Positions 56,149 through 64,000 of a DNA stretch of 64,000 nt are shown here, piece by piece. Position 1 is the stretch's first letter, and every line of letters starts with the position of its first letter. The notes under the pieces were generated by a model. The model was not told the origin of the DNA, made no database searches, and worked only from the letters and a program-made list of their open reading frames with translations. The DNA comes from Candidatus Kryptonium sp. (lineage in GTDB: Bacteria; Bacteroidota; Ignavibacteria; Kryptoniales; Kryptoniaceae): assembly GCA_025060635.1 (NCBI GenBank), contig JANXBN010000002.1, positions 186,001 to 250,000 on the forward strand, given 5' to 3'. The position numbers were made by a program, and so were the translations under genes.

Positions 56149-57054
56149 TTATAAGTTTTTCCACCAAAGTATAGAAGTTGATGTGCTGTTTTTAGTTTTC
56201 TCTATAAATCGTTCCATTTCTGATTTAGTCATTGGAACAAAATTTTTAGCAATTTCAACATTTTGCTTTAATTCGTCTATCGTTTTCACTCCGACAATAG
56301 CTGTGCTTATTGGAAGAGAAAAAACATATCTTAAACTTTCGGAGACGAAATTCGTAAATCTTCCGTCCGATAAAACTTTCATTGCAATTACGCCGATGTT
56401 TTTCCTTTTAGCAATTGGGAAAATTACTTCACCAAAATCATTTAGAAGTTTATCTACGGAGCTCAAGGGGACAAGCACAGTTTCAAAATCAAATCTGTTA
56501 AGTGCTTCTTTTATTACTTCAGGTCTTGTATGACCTGTGATTCCGATGTGTTTACAAAGCCCTTCCTCTTTCGCTCTGATCACAGCATATAGAGAACCGT
56601 TCTTTGATGTGATTTTGTTAAGTTCGTAAATTGTATTTACAGAATGAATTTGTAGAATATCAACATAGTCGGTTTTTAACCTTTCAATGCTTGTGTTAAT
56701 TTCGCGCCATGAATCATCTTTATCTCTTTGCAAAGTTTTCGTTGCAAGTATAACTTCATTTCTTCTTGTTTTCATTACCTCTCCAACTTTTTCCTCAGCG
56801 TTTCCGTATGTGCTTGCGGTGTCAATATAGTTTATACCAAGATCAATCGCAGTTTCAATAATTTTAACTGCTTGTTTGAAGTTTCTCATCCCTCCTATTT
56901 GAGCACAGCCGAGACCAAGGATTGTGACTTCAAGACCTGTTCTGCCAAGTTTCCTTTTTTCTATTTCGGATTTATTATCATTTATCCCGACCAACCCGAG
57001 ACCGATAATTGATGCGCTTGTTTTCTTAAGAAATTCTCTCCTTGTGAGTTTCAT
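56149..57054 (-). CDS. Aldo/keto reductase with possible Tat signal
   Basis: A 301-residue NADPH-dependent carbonyl reductase. The N-terminus LTRREFLKKTSASIIGLGLV resembles a Tat signal (RREFLKK), so it may be exported folded. The barrel has the AKR catalytic set: D and Y in DTASTYGNAEEK, K in LATKT and H in LQIHS. The cofactor strand VLVPLSS and helix end with SLPISTAIVGVKTIDEL follow. The substrate is unknown. The start region overlaps the coiled-coil gene by 4 bases, so the two are coupled. Confidence 0.88.
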   Translation of the reverse strand: MKLTRREFLKKTSASIIGLGLVGINDNKSEIEKRKLGRTGLEVTILGLGCAQIGGMRNFKQAVKIIETAIDLGINYIDTASTYGNAEEKVGEVMKTRRNEVILATKTLQRDKDDSWREINTSIERLKTDYVDILQIHSVNTIYELNKITSKNGSLYAVIRAKEEGLCKHIGITGHTRPEVIKEALNRFDFETVLVPLSSVDKLLNDFGEVIFPIAKRKNIGVIAMKVLSDGRFTNFVSESLRYVFSLPISTAIVGVKTIDELKQNVEIAKNFVPMTKSEMERFIEKTKNSTSTSILWWKNL

Positions 57055-57569
57055 GGCATTATCTCCTTGGATTCTTCAAATTTTAATTCTTCTTCTCCAA
57101 TTGCTTTTCCAAATACGAAACCTTCGCTATCAAACTTAAGCTCGGCAAGTTGTTTAATCATCTCCTCAATTTTCATTGTTCTATCCTCAAATTTTTCTTC
57201 TATTTTGGCAACTCTTTCTTCAAGTAGTGTTATTCTTTTGTCAAGTCGTATGATAATTTCATCAAGTTTCTCAATTCTCTCCTCAAGTAAAGTTATTCTT
57301 TGATCAAGCTTTACGATGACTTCCTCAAGCTTTGTGATCCTTTTTTCAAGTTTCTCAATCCTTTCTTCAAGTAGTGTAATTCTTTGATCAAGTTTTACAA
57401 CAATTTCTTCAGGTCGTGTGAGCCTATCTTCAACAGGCGAAAGGCGTTGTTCCATCTTAACTATCAAATCGCAAAGTAAGTTAAATTCCTTACGGCTAAC
57501 TTTTATATTTTTAACTCTTTGTTCAATTATTTCATTAATCAGCCTTATGTCCTCGGCAGTTAATCGCAT
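57051..57569 (-). CDS. Heptad-repeat coiled-coil protein
   Basis: A 172-residue, highly charged protein. Residues about 40-135 are a continuous coiled coil built from near-identical units LDQRITLLEERIEKL, the first two starting 28 residues apart, the next after 21, both multiples of seven. The DNA repeats as well, so the array grew by duplication. The C-terminus (KFDSEGFVFGKAIGEEELKF) is not repetitive. No signal peptide or membrane helix. It may be an oligomerisation scaffold. Its stop overlaps the start of the reductase gene by 4 bases. Function unknown. Confidence 0.75.
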   Translation of the reverse strand: MRLTAEDIRLINEIIEQRVKNIKVSRKEFNLLCDLIVKMEQRLSPVEDRLTRPEEIVVKLDQRITLLEERIEKLEKRITKLEEVIVKLDQRITLLEERIEKLDEIIIRLDKRITLLEERVAKIEEKFEDRTMKIEEMIKQLAELKFDSEGFVFGKAIGEEELKFEESKEIMP

Positions 57570-57609
57570 GACTTTTTGAGATTTGGCTTACCAAAAAAAT
57601 TTTCAATCT

Positions 57610-58875
57610 TTATGTTTTTAACTTTTTCTTTTTTGCTGCAGGGAATAAGATATTGTTCAAGATCAATCTATAACCAGGCGAGTTTTTATGAAGTGAAAGA
57701 TCAGTTGGTGGATCACCAACAGCGTGTTGATAATCTTCTGGATCATGACCACCAAGAAATGTGAAGGTTCCACGTCCATAATTACCGTGGATATACTTTA
57801 CTTCGTCAGTTCCTTCTTTTTCGGCAAGAATGACGACCGATTTTTTTATCAATTTTCTATTAAAAGATGTCGTTTGTCCCATAAAATTGCGAATTACATT
57901 AACATGATTTTGAGTTAGCATCGTCGGAACGGGATCATACTTTGCTGAAAATTCAAAAAGTGTGAAATAATCGGTTGATGGATCACGAAGAGGTGGTGGA
58001 TCGCTTGGAGGAAGATCAATATCGGAATATTCGTATCTGTATGGGTTCATTTCAAGTTTAAAGTTTTCAAAAGCAAGTGTTTTTGAGTAATCAAGTTTTT
58101 GTTGACAATCGGGATCTGGAGGATCGCCGTCGTACATGACATCGCAGATGTCTGTATTTTCAGCTGCAAGTGCGATATCAAGCGCATCTGTTGCAGAGCA
58201 CATAGCAAATACAAAACCACCTGAAGCTATGTATTCCTTAATTCCGCGAGCGACAGCTTTCTTAAGTTCAGAAACTTTTTTAAATCCGAGTCGTTTGGCT
58301 TCTCTCTCATACATCATTTGTTCCTCAATATACCATTGTGTTCTTCCAAACGAAGCATAAAACTTCCCATATTGACCAGTGAAATCTTCATGGTGCAGAT
58401 GTAGCCAATCATACTCATAAACTTTCCCATTTAAAATTTCTTCGTCCCAAATTTTATCATATGGAATTTCTGCATATTCAAGCGCAAGGGTCACGGCATC
58501 ATCCCAAGGTCTAAAGTTTGGGGGAACATATACGGCAATTTTAGGGGCTTTTTCAAGGCGAACGACATCCATATTGTTATTTTCGTCTTGAATCTGCGCA
58601 TAGATTTGCATTGCCTCTAAAGATGAGATCACATCAAAAGCAACACCACGAATCCTACATTCGTTTGCGATCACATCGTGATAATCCATCATAAATGAAC
58701 CACCACGATAATTTAAAAGCCAATCAACATCAACACCATGCTTTAGCGCGAAATATGCTATGCCATATGCTTTGAGATGGTCGGTTTGTTTTAAATCCAT
58801 ATATATCAAAATTTTGTCCTGTCCAGATAAAAATTGGTAAAGAAAAACGATCAAGATCAAAATCTTTCGCATCAT
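57610..58875 (-). CDS. Secreted class-I glutamine-amidotransferase-like protein
   Basis: A 421-residue exported protein conserved in Bacteroidota and often named asparagine synthetase B, though it lacks that fold. Signal peptide about 1-18. The opening ILIYMDLKQTDHLKAYGIAY, then VDWLLNYRGGSFM and a Cys elbow FVFAMCSATDALDIALA, suggest a DJ-1/GATase1-like fold. The second half has PFG-type loops and the end GTFTFLGGHDPEDYQHAVGD. It overlaps the TPR gene by 4 bases (ATGA). Function unknown; an envelope amidase or binding role is a guess. Confidence 0.75.
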   Translation of the reverse strand: MMRKILILIVFLYQFLSGQDKILIYMDLKQTDHLKAYGIAYFALKHGVDVDWLLNYRGGSFMMDYHDVIANECRIRGVAFDVISSLEAMQIYAQIQDENNNMDVVRLEKAPKIAVYVPPNFRPWDDAVTLALEYAEIPYDKIWDEEILNGKVYEYDWLHLHHEDFTGQYGKFYASFGRTQWYIEEQMMYEREAKRLGFKKVSELKKAVARGIKEYIASGGFVFAMCSATDALDIALAAENTDICDVMYDGDPPDPDCQQKLDYSKTLAFENFKLEMNPYRYEYSDIDLPPSDPPPLRDPSTDYFTLFEFSAKYDPVPTMLTQNHVNVIRNFMGQTTSFNRKLIKKSVVILAEKEGTDEVKYIHGNYGRGTFTFLGGHDPEDYQHAVGDPPTDLSLHKNSPGYRLILNNILFPAAKKKKLKT

Positions 58876-60695
58876 TGTATCTCGCCTCTTAATTCTCTAA
58901 TTCTTTTTCTCGCTTCGCTCACAAATATAGAATTTGGAAATTTTGAAATAAGTTTCGTGTATGAGTTAATTGCGAGATCGGGCTTTCCAAGTTTCTGATA
59001 AATCAATCCCATTTCCATCAATGCGTCGTCTGTGTAAATGCTTTCAGGATATTCGTTCATCAAAACCTCAATGTATTTCAACGCTTCGTCAAGTTTTTTT
59101 ATAGATTGATATGTTTTTGAAATCGTAAAAATGGCATCGTCACTTATTTGACAATTTTTACATTTTGATATTATGCTTTCAAGGATGGAAATTGCTTCAC
59201 CAAATTTCTTCTGTCTTATTTTTAATTCAGCTATCGCAAACATTTTGAGATATTCGTCGGCGGGGAAGCGATTTGATTGAATCTTCATCATAAGTTCAAT
59301 AGCGTCGTTTGAAAAGTCAGATGAAGTAGATTTTGAAACTTCTTCAAGAGTTTTGATTGCGGAATTAAAATTTCCATCGTAATAGTCAAGTTGAGCAAGC
59401 AAAAATTTAACTCTGAGGGTATCCTGAAAGTTTTTGATTTTTAACAAGTGAAGATATTTCTCTCTTGCTAAATTTAAGTCGCCTTTCAAAGTAAATATCT
59501 CGCCGAGCTTTAATATCGCATCTTTGCCGATGTAGAGCATGAATTTTTTTTCAATCTCTTCAAAATATCTCTGGGCTTGGTCAAGGTCAAAATAAATGTC
59601 AAGCTTTATAAGCCCGAGGCGAAACAAAGAATTGGCCTCATACTTAGTTCCAGCGTATTCGTTTGAAATCTTAATGTATTCGTTTTCAACTTTTTTTAGT
59701 TCAGAGAAGAAAACTGAGTCGGGTTTTTCAAGTGTGGAAAATTTTAATCTAAGCATTTCTTCGTTTGAGCGAACAAATCCAAATTTCGCTTCAGGTAAAA
59801 TTTTTGAATTGGGATAACTTTCAATTATCGTTGCATAGGCTTTGCTGGCTATATGATAAATTCCTTGACTGAACATATCTTGTGCAAAATTTAGCAAAAT
59901 CTCACCGTTTGCGAATGTAATTTTATCAAGTTGCTTTTGGACTTCAAGAGCTTTTTGATAATCCTTCGCTTCTATCAAAATCCACGAGTAAAGTTCAACT
60001 ATACCGATGTTTTGTTTTGAAATTCTCGCTTCAGATTCAAGAATAGGCAAAATTTGTTTTTGAACATCTGCTCTGTCAATGTAGGAGGACATTCTATGTT
60101 TAACGCTTGGGATCATGCTTGGTGTCCTTCGTAAAACCTTGATGTATTCTTCCACTGCTTTATCAAATCTCATCGTAAATTCGTAAAGCATTGCTATTTC
60201 AAGTGAATATAGTTCGGGGACTCCTGAGATCTTTTGAGCGGTTGCAAGGTATTCAATGGCTTTATCGTAAAGTCGGTTTTGAATCAAATAATCCGCTATC
60301 ATTCTATAAACTCCTGGATTATTCTTGTAAGTTTTGACGGTTCTATCCCATATTTCAATTGCTTCTTTTTCTTTTCCAGATTTGAAATAAGCATCTCCAA
60401 GTTTTCCTCTAATATCAATATCATCTGGATGGGTTGTTAACCATGATTGTGCAAGTTTAATGGCTTTGTCATAATTTTTGGTTTGAATGTTTAAGCGAAC
60501 GAGGGCTTCAAGGTAAACTCTGTTTTCTGGGTTTTGTGAGTAGAGTTCTTCGTAAATTTTTAAAGCTCTTTCGTATTCACCGCCCCTTTCAAAAGATTGA
60601 GCAAGTCGTAATAAATTAAGTTCGCTTTGAGTTTGTGCGATGGCAAAATTAATTATTAAAAACAGGCAAATTGGCTTCAAAAAATTTATCTTCAT
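58872..60695 (-). CDS. Exported TPR protein
   Basis: A 607-residue protein with signal peptide about 1-20 (LIINFAIAQTQS) and many tetratricopeptide repeats, e.g. ALKIYEELYSQNPENRVYLE, DKAIEYLATAQKISGVPELY and DDALMEMGLIYQKLGKPDLA. It likely binds other envelope proteins. It lies 3 bases after PBP1A and is followed by the amidotransferase-like gene. The YfgC/BepA-like peptidase motif is absent. Confidence 0.9.
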   Translation of the reverse strand: MKINFLKPICLFLIINFAIAQTQSELNLLRLAQSFERGGEYERALKIYEELYSQNPENRVYLEALVRLNIQTKNYDKAIKLAQSWLTTHPDDIDIRGKLGDAYFKSGKEKEAIEIWDRTVKTYKNNPGVYRMIADYLIQNRLYDKAIEYLATAQKISGVPELYSLEIAMLYEFTMRFDKAVEEYIKVLRRTPSMIPSVKHRMSSYIDRADVQKQILPILESEARISKQNIGIVELYSWILIEAKDYQKALEVQKQLDKITFANGEILLNFAQDMFSQGIYHIASKAYATIIESYPNSKILPEAKFGFVRSNEEMLRLKFSTLEKPDSVFFSELKKVENEYIKISNEYAGTKYEANSLFRLGLIKLDIYFDLDQAQRYFEEIEKKFMLYIGKDAILKLGEIFTLKGDLNLAREKYLHLLKIKNFQDTLRVKFLLAQLDYYDGNFNSAIKTLEEVSKSTSSDFSNDAIELMMKIQSNRFPADEYLKMFAIAELKIRQKKFGEAISILESIISKCKNCQISDDAIFTISKTYQSIKKLDEALKYIEVLMNEYPESIYTDDALMEMGLIYQKLGKPDLAINSYTKLISKFPNSIFVSEARKRIRELRGEIQ

Positions 60696-60698
60696 AAC

Positions 60699-62951
60699 TT
60701 AAAACATAATCCTTGGTTTTTGTTCGGAGGTATGGATATCGCATTCCTTCGTCGGGAGGTATTTCCTGATGAAAAGATCTGTTATCTTTTGGGGGCAATA
60801 TGGAGTGGCAAGTTTTTGAGATTCAGCACAAATAGTTGCAGATACGACATCTGGAGGTTGTTCAAAATCAAGAATTGGCATATTTATCTCTGGATCGTCA
60901 TAGACATATTTCATAAATCTGCCCCACAAAGGTGCTGCAGCTCTTCCACCTTGACCGAATGTTCCGCCGAAGGTTATTCTTCTATCGTCAAATCCAAGCC
61001 ATACGCCAGCTACGAGATTTGGAGTATAACCAATAAACCAAGCATCGGCGAAATCTTGAGTTGTTCCAGTTTTGCCAGCGCAAGGTAAATGGAAGAACTG
61101 TCTAACTCTTGTTCCAGTTCCTGAATTAACTACATCTTCAAGCATATTTGTGATGATGTAGGCAGTTTCTCTGCTTATGACCTCTTTCTTTTCTGGTTGT
61201 GCTTCTTCAATCACATTTCCAAATCTATCTTCAATTCTTAAGATCGCAATCGGCTCAACATAAATACCTTCATTTGCAAAAACTCCGTAAGCTGAGGTAA
61301 TTTGTAAAGGTATCACTTCAGCTGTTCCAAGGGCGATTGACTCATATGGTGGTATTTCTGTTTTTATTCCCATCCTATGTGCGTAGTCAATTACTTGATC
61401 TATTGGAGCGAGTTCTTGTAGAACTCTAACAGCTACGACATTGATTGACATTTTAAGCGCTTCCCTTAAAGTCACCTTTCCTCCGAAAGTACCGTCAAAG
61501 TTTGAGGGCGTCCATTTCTCTCCATTTGCCATTATGACCGTGATTGGTTGATTCAAAAGTTGATATGCTGGTGAATATCCATTGTCAATTGCGACTGCGT
61601 AGACAAAGGGTTTGAAGGCCGAGCCAGGTTGCCTTTTTATTTGAGTCACATGGTTAAGACCATATTTAAAAACTTCAAAGTTTGAACTACCTACCATTGC
61701 TTTTATGTATCCAGTTTGCGGTTCAATTGCAACAAATCCTGCTTGAATTCGTGTTGTTTCCCTTTTAACCGAATCAACGAACGCTTTATTGTTAAGTAAC
61801 TCGTGATAAATTTTACTTTTTTCTTCAGGATTTGCTTCAACATATCTTGGATCTTGCTTTATTGCCTTGTCAAGAACTGCGTTCAAAAGCTCTTTGTCCC
61901 ATTTCCACGCTTTATCAAATTCTTTTTGTAATTCTTCAAGTTGTTCTTTTACTGCTCTTATTGCGTATCTTTGCATTCGTGCATCAAGTGTTGTGTAAAC
62001 AACGAGGCCATCTTTGTAGATGTTAAATCCATATTTTTCGGCTTTCCTGTGAAGAATAAATCTTATGTATTCAAGAAAATGGGGGGCAATTCCAGAATAA
62101 ATATATTCACGACCGCGATTGAGGTTGAGTGGTTCTTTTCTGGCTTTCTCATATTCTTCTTCAGTTATAAAACCAGTGACGAGCATATTTTTCAAGACGA
62201 CATCGCGAATTTTTATAGCTCTGTCTGGATATTCAAACGGATTATATCTTGCAGGTGATCTTAACATTCCAACTAATAAAGCGCATTCAGCGAGTGTTAA
62301 TTCACTTGGGCTTTTGCCGAAATAGATGAACGAGGCAGATTCAACTCCATATGCGCTCATTCCAAAATAAGCAATGTTAAGGTACATCTCAAGGATTTCT
62401 TCCTTTGTATAAGTTCTCTCAATTTGAATTGCTGTTATCGCTTCACGAATTTTTCTTGTAAGCGAAAGCTCTTGTGAAAGATAAAGATTTCTGGCAAGCT
62501 GTTGAGTAATTGTGCTCGCACCCTCGCGAATTCTCAAACTTAAAATGTTCTTCACCATTGCTTTTATAATTCTATCTAAATCAATTCCCCAGTGTTTGTA
62601 AAATTTTCTATCCTCAGTTGCTATTAAAGCGTTTATCAAATTTTTAGGTATGCTATCTATCGGAGTGTAAGATCTTTGTTTGATGTAAAATTGTCCGAGG
62701 AGTTCTCCGTCGTATGAATAAACCTTTGTCGCGAGCTCTGGAGTTGGATTTTCAAGCTGCTGAAGCGATGGTAGACCTAAAACCAAATAGATAACATATG
62801 CGACAAATAAAACTGCAACTGAAATTAAAATTATTCTTTTTATCTTCTCACGCCGTTTCAATTTCTCAAGTATCGTTTTTCTGTAATCAGGATCGTTGAA
62901 ATATCGCTCCTTGTCAATTTCACTTTTGAAGTAATCTCTGAACTTCCTCAT
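60699..62951 (-). CDS. Penicillin-binding protein 1A (bifunctional transglycosylase/transpeptidase)
   Basis: A 750-residue enzyme that polymerises and cross-links peptidoglycan on the outer face of the inner membrane. After a cytoplasmic tail and a membrane helix (about 37-58) comes the GT51 transglycosylase with EDRKFYKHWGID and GASTITQQLARNL. The transpeptidase has SxxK in PGSAFKPFVYA, SxN in SINVVAV and KTGT in CAGKTGTTQDFADAWF. All active-site motifs are intact. It overlaps the lpxH gene by 32 bases, so the two are coupled. Confidence 0.96.
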   Translation of the reverse strand: MRKFRDYFKSEIDKERYFNDPDYRKTILEKLKRREKIKRIILISVAVLFVAYVIYLVLGLPSLQQLENPTPELATKVYSYDGELLGQFYIKQRSYTPIDSIPKNLINALIATEDRKFYKHWGIDLDRIIKAMVKNILSLRIREGASTITQQLARNLYLSQELSLTRKIREAITAIQIERTYTKEEILEMYLNIAYFGMSAYGVESASFIYFGKSPSELTLAECALLVGMLRSPARYNPFEYPDRAIKIRDVVLKNMLVTGFITEEEYEKARKEPLNLNRGREYIYSGIAPHFLEYIRFILHRKAEKYGFNIYKDGLVVYTTLDARMQRYAIRAVKEQLEELQKEFDKAWKWDKELLNAVLDKAIKQDPRYVEANPEEKSKIYHELLNNKAFVDSVKRETTRIQAGFVAIEPQTGYIKAMVGSSNFEVFKYGLNHVTQIKRQPGSAFKPFVYAVAIDNGYSPAYQLLNQPITVIMANGEKWTPSNFDGTFGGKVTLREALKMSINVVAVRVLQELAPIDQVIDYAHRMGIKTEIPPYESIALGTAEVIPLQITSAYGVFANEGIYVEPIAILRIEDRFGNVIEEAQPEKKEVISRETAYIITNMLEDVVNSGTGTRVRQFFHLPCAGKTGTTQDFADAWFIGYTPNLVAGVWLGFDDRRITFGGTFGQGGRAAAPLWGRFMKYVYDDPEINMPILDFEQPPDVVSATICAESQKLATPYCPQKITDLFIRKYLPTKECDIHTSEQKPRIMF

Positions 62952-63690
62952 TTGCGAAGTTCCATTTTTTTATTTCAAACTCTTCCGAAAAAACTCCGTA
63001 AGTGAAGTTCCACAGCCAGTCGCCGGTGTTGATATAAAATCCATTTCCGATCTTTAAAACAGCAGGTTTATGCAAATGTCCCATCACAACATAATCAAAA
63101 CCTTCTTTAATTTTCTCTGTTGCGAATTCAATTATATCTTTTTCGTCGTTCTTTGAATCCCTATTGATTGAATATTCTCTGCTTTTTCTTGATGAAGCGC
63201 TAGCAAGCCAGAGCCCAAAATCAGGATGAAGTAGAGAAAACAAAGCGATGTTTGTCTTGTTGCGCAAAATCTTTTTGAGAATTTTATATCCCTTATCGCT
63301 TTTTGAAAGCCCATCGCCGTGAACTATGTAAAATTTCTTCCCGTTGATTTCAATTTTCAATTCATCTTTGAAAATTTTTATGCCTATTTCCGATTCAAAA
63401 TAATCGCGAACCCAGAAATCATGATTCCCGAGCACATAAAAGATTTCCACTCCATTATCGGAAAGTTCAGCGAGTTTTCCAAGTGTTCTTGTAAAACCCT
63501 TTGGCACAGCAAGTTTATATTCAAACCAGACATCAAAAAAATCACCCAAGATAAAAAGTTTTTGTGCGGTTTCGCCAACGAGATTAAGAAAACGAACAAG
63601 CTCTATTTCTTTTGCACGATTAGATTCCTTGCTTCCATGCCCAAGATGAACATCAGATATAAAAAATGCTTTTTCCAAATGAAGAACCAA
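62920..63690 (-). CDS. lpxH: UDP-2,3-diacylglucosamine pyrophosphatase
   Basis: Lipid A pathway enzyme that splits UDP-2,3-diacylglucosamine to lipid X and UMP at the inner membrane. The calcineurin-like motifs are intact: ISDVHLGHG, LGDFFDVWFEY, LGNHDFWVRDYFE, VHGDGLSKSDKGY and VMGHLHKP. It is 256 residues if the TTG at 63690 is used; the start codon is uncertain because no ATG lies near it. The catalytic core is secure. It follows folD by 43 bases. Confidence 0.92.
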   Translation of the reverse strand: MVLHLEKAFFISDVHLGHGSKESNRAKEIELVRFLNLVGETAQKLFILGDFFDVWFEYKLAVPKGFTRTLGKLAELSDNGVEIFYVLGNHDFWVRDYFESEIGIKIFKDELKIEINGKKFYIVHGDGLSKSDKGYKILKKILRNKTNIALFSLLHPDFGLWLASASSRKSREYSINRDSKNDEKDIIEFATEKIKEGFDYVVMGHLHKPAVLKIGNGFYINTGDWLWNFTYGVFSEEFEIKKWNFANEEVQRLLQK

Positions 63691-63733
63691 ATTTTGTTTG
63701 TGTTAAATTTAATCTTCCGGATTTACCGTTAAA

Positions 63734-64000
63734 TCAAGTGAAACTTTCAACTCCTTTGAACTTAACTTGATTCATTGTTGCTTTTAGGGTATTTTTCATA
63801 AGCATTGCGATCGTCATAGGACCGACTCCGCCAGGCACTGGGGTTATAGCTCCGGCAACTTCGTAAGCTGATTCAAAATGGACATCTCCGACGAGTTTAT
63901 AACCTTTTTCAGAGGTTGGATCGTCAACACGATTAACGCCGACATCAATGACAACGGCTCCAGGTTTTATCATATCGCCTTTTATGAACTCTGGGCTTCC
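63734..64000 (-). CDS. folD: Methylenetetrahydrofolate dehydrogenase/cyclohydrolase, C-terminal part
   Basis: The C-terminal 88 residues of FolD, which interconverts methylene- and formyl-tetrahydrofolate. The frame is open to the right edge. [13 protein letters not shown], then [20 protein letters not shown] and [16 protein letters not shown], are the family signature. The gene begins beyond the window. Confidence 0.96.
   Translation of the reverse strand, partial: GSPEFIKGDMIKPGAVVIDVGVNRVDDPTSEKGYKLVGDVHFESAYEVAGAITPVPGGVGPMTIAMLMKNTLKATMNQVKFKGVESFT

Noticed and set aside
57180-57420. Regular DNA repeats resembling a CRISPR or tandem array
   Set aside because: The periods are 63 and 84 bases (21 and 28 codons), the units are in frame and encode a heptad coiled coil; there are no unique spacers between identical repeats.

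Overview
The window is one stretch of an AT-rich bacterial chromosome, densely coding and organised in long operons. Several features place it in the Bacteroidota/FCB branch: the type IX secretion parts PorU and PorV, a cargo protein ending in the NYPNPFNP-type sorting domain, a carboxypeptidase-regulatory-domain TonB receptor, and a cell envelope that makes lipid A (LpxH) and uses SurA-like chaperones. The NYPNPFNP ending and the Lys/Glu-rich proteins recall Ignavibacteria or Candidatus Kryptonia, possibly a thermophile. That is an inference from protein style and was not tested by a tree.

Layout. 0-7.7 kb (+): the F1 beta and epsilon subunits, then a two-cluster ferredoxin, an Rrf2 regulator and an unusual bc-type complex. 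The complex has a Rieske protein, a b6-like cytochrome b, a separate subunit-IV-like protein and an 866-residue octaheme cytochrome with an N-terminal membrane anchor and coiled coil. A clear terminator follows. 7.7-10.7 kb (-): a small Cys-motif protein, a membrane glycosyltransferase and an acyl-CoA carboxylase beta subunit. 10.9-17 kb: a MerR regulator, a bactofilin-like/beta-barrel fusion, an ABC-2 permease, a NicO/UreH-like transporter, two wrecked genes of a nucleotidyltransferase pair, an MBL hydrolase and a DUF309 protein. 17.2-22.9 kb (+): MFS transporter, alpha/beta hydrolase, purE, PfkB kinase, RmlD-like reductase and serS.

22.9-31.1 kb (+) is an envelope protein-quality block: three consecutive SurA/parvulin-type genes, then three M16 peptidase genes, the last of which lacks the zinc site. 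31.2-38.0 kb (+): MoxR ATPase, Yip1 protein, DUF2279 protein and a complete ABC-2 exporter (adaptor, ATPase, two permeases, ordered as in ybhGFSR). 38.2-51.3 kb (+): porU, porV, a dead M6-like peptidase, a very large protein combining an HEFTH metallopeptidase, beta-propeller repeats and a probable outer-membrane barrel, a DUF5683 protein and an alkaline-phosphatase-superfamily enzyme. 51.5-55.9 kb (+): TonB receptor and a type IX cargo protein. 56-64 kb: a 56-residue membrane protein (+), then on the minus strand an aldo/keto reductase, a heptad-repeat coiled coil, a secreted glutamine-amidotransferase-like protein, a TPR protein, penicillin-binding protein 1A, LpxH and the end of FolD.

Most of the window concerns the cell envelope: electron transfer across the inner membrane, folding and degradation of outer-membrane proteins, type IX export, TonB uptake and peptidoglycan and lipid A synthesis. 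No tRNA, rRNA, CRISPR array, insertion sequence or prophage was seen. The most unusual items are the octaheme bc complex, the dead M6 protein paired with the active protease-propeller-barrel, the bactofilin-barrel fusion and a long inverted repeat folded over the start of porU.
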